From NCBI GenBank assembly GCA_913009835.1, contig CAJVXH010000020.1, positions 1 to 32,462 on the forward strand: DNA of 32,462 bases, given 5' to 3'. Source of the DNA: an uncultured bacterium. GTDB lineage: Bacteria > Electryoneota > Electryoneia > Electryoneales > Electryoneaceae. Every line of letters starts with the position of its first letter. Positions within the stretch are counted from its first letter, which is position 1. The position numbers and the translations under genes were made by a program. This document shows, in pieces, positions 32,337 through 32,462 of this stretch. The notes under the pieces are model-generated. The model saw only the letters and a list, made by a program, of their open reading frames with translations, was not told the origin of the DNA and did not search any database.

Positions 32337-32462
32337 AGATCGGAAGAGCACACGTCTGAACTCCAGTCACACTGATATATCTCGTATGCCGTCTTCTGCT
32401 TGAAAAAAAAAAAAAATAAACTTATAGATCGGAAGAGCACACGAGCCATGTCATGTGGTCTC
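32337..32462 (+). other. Illumina TruSeq adapter, index and poly-A (non-biological)
   Basis: AGATCGGAAGAGCACACG and the rest of the TruSeq read-1 adapter run from 32337 to 32370. They are followed by the 8-nt index ACTGATAT (32371-32378), the flow-cell P7 part ending CTTCTGCTTG (to 32402) and a poly-A run, the usual read-through signature. A second partial adapter starts at 32426. The final about 19 nt are of unknown origin. Nothing here should be annotated as genome. Confidence 0.97.

Noticed and set aside
32049-32375. Overlapping ORFs in other frames at the 3' end
   Set aside because: They are shadows of nosZ extended through adapter sequence.

Overview
This looks like a metagenomic contig from a Gram-negative bacterium of the FCB group (Bacteroidota/Chlorobiota relatives such as Calditrichota, Marinimicrobiota, KSB1 or Ignavibacteria-like lineages). 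The evidence is three secreted proteins with C-terminal 'YPNP / VPNPYV' sorting domains of type IX secretion (T9SS) style, a PorV/PorQ-family barrel, a TonB receptor with a carboxypeptidase-regulatory-like N-terminus, and a Sec/lipoprotein-type (clade II) nitrous oxide reductase. No rRNA, tRNA, CRISPR array or intact insertion sequence was seen. The phylum call is inference.

Region 1 (about 130-24358) is a carbohydrate-acquisition locus. On the minus strand, from the regulator leftwards, it holds: a LacI-family repressor overlapping a GH130 glycoside phosphorylase; a binding-protein ABC importer (binding lipoprotein and two permeases); a lipoprotein with an alpha/alpha-toroid fold; a CBM-repeat T9SS cargo; a TonB-dependent receptor; a large Asp-rich/fibronectin-type secreted protein; a PorV/PorQ barrel; an alpha/alpha-toroid T9SS cargo with a CBM; and a MalK/UgpC-type ATPase. 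Divergently, on the plus strand, come a SurA/PpiC-like lipoprotein and a second GH130. Two near-identical 14-bp palindromes, TCGAACCGGTTCGA and TCGAACCGATTCGA, lie upstream of the repressor and upstream of the divergent pair. They are the best candidate LacI operators. The model is: surface cleavage and binding of a mannose-containing glycan, passage through the TonB receptor, ABC import, then cytoplasmic phosphorolysis by the two GH130 enzymes.

Region 2 (24359-25300) is a scar-like segment. It holds an HTH_17/excisionase-type gene broken by one in-frame TGA, short imperfect direct repeats and no integrase.

Region 3 (25340-32336) is the start of an atypical clade II nos (N2O respiration) cluster. 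A three-cysteine Rrf2 regulator is followed by a tightly coupled operon: a cysteine-free Rrf2 regulator, a GltD-like flavoprotein with ferredoxin clusters, a Rieske protein, a fused cytochrome b, a pentahaem cytochrome c, and then nosZ after a 220-nt gap. Four of the junctions overlap by 1-4 nt. A palindromic GTCTAC-N6-GTAGAC site sits on a candidate promoter ahead of the second Rrf2 gene. The cluster suggests a quinol-oxidising b/Rieske complex, possibly with an NAD(P)H- or ferredoxin-linked subunit, feeding electrons through c-haems to NosZ.

The last about 126 bases (32337-32462) are not biological: they are Illumina TruSeq adapter, index and poly-A. They truncate nosZ after about 128 codons.
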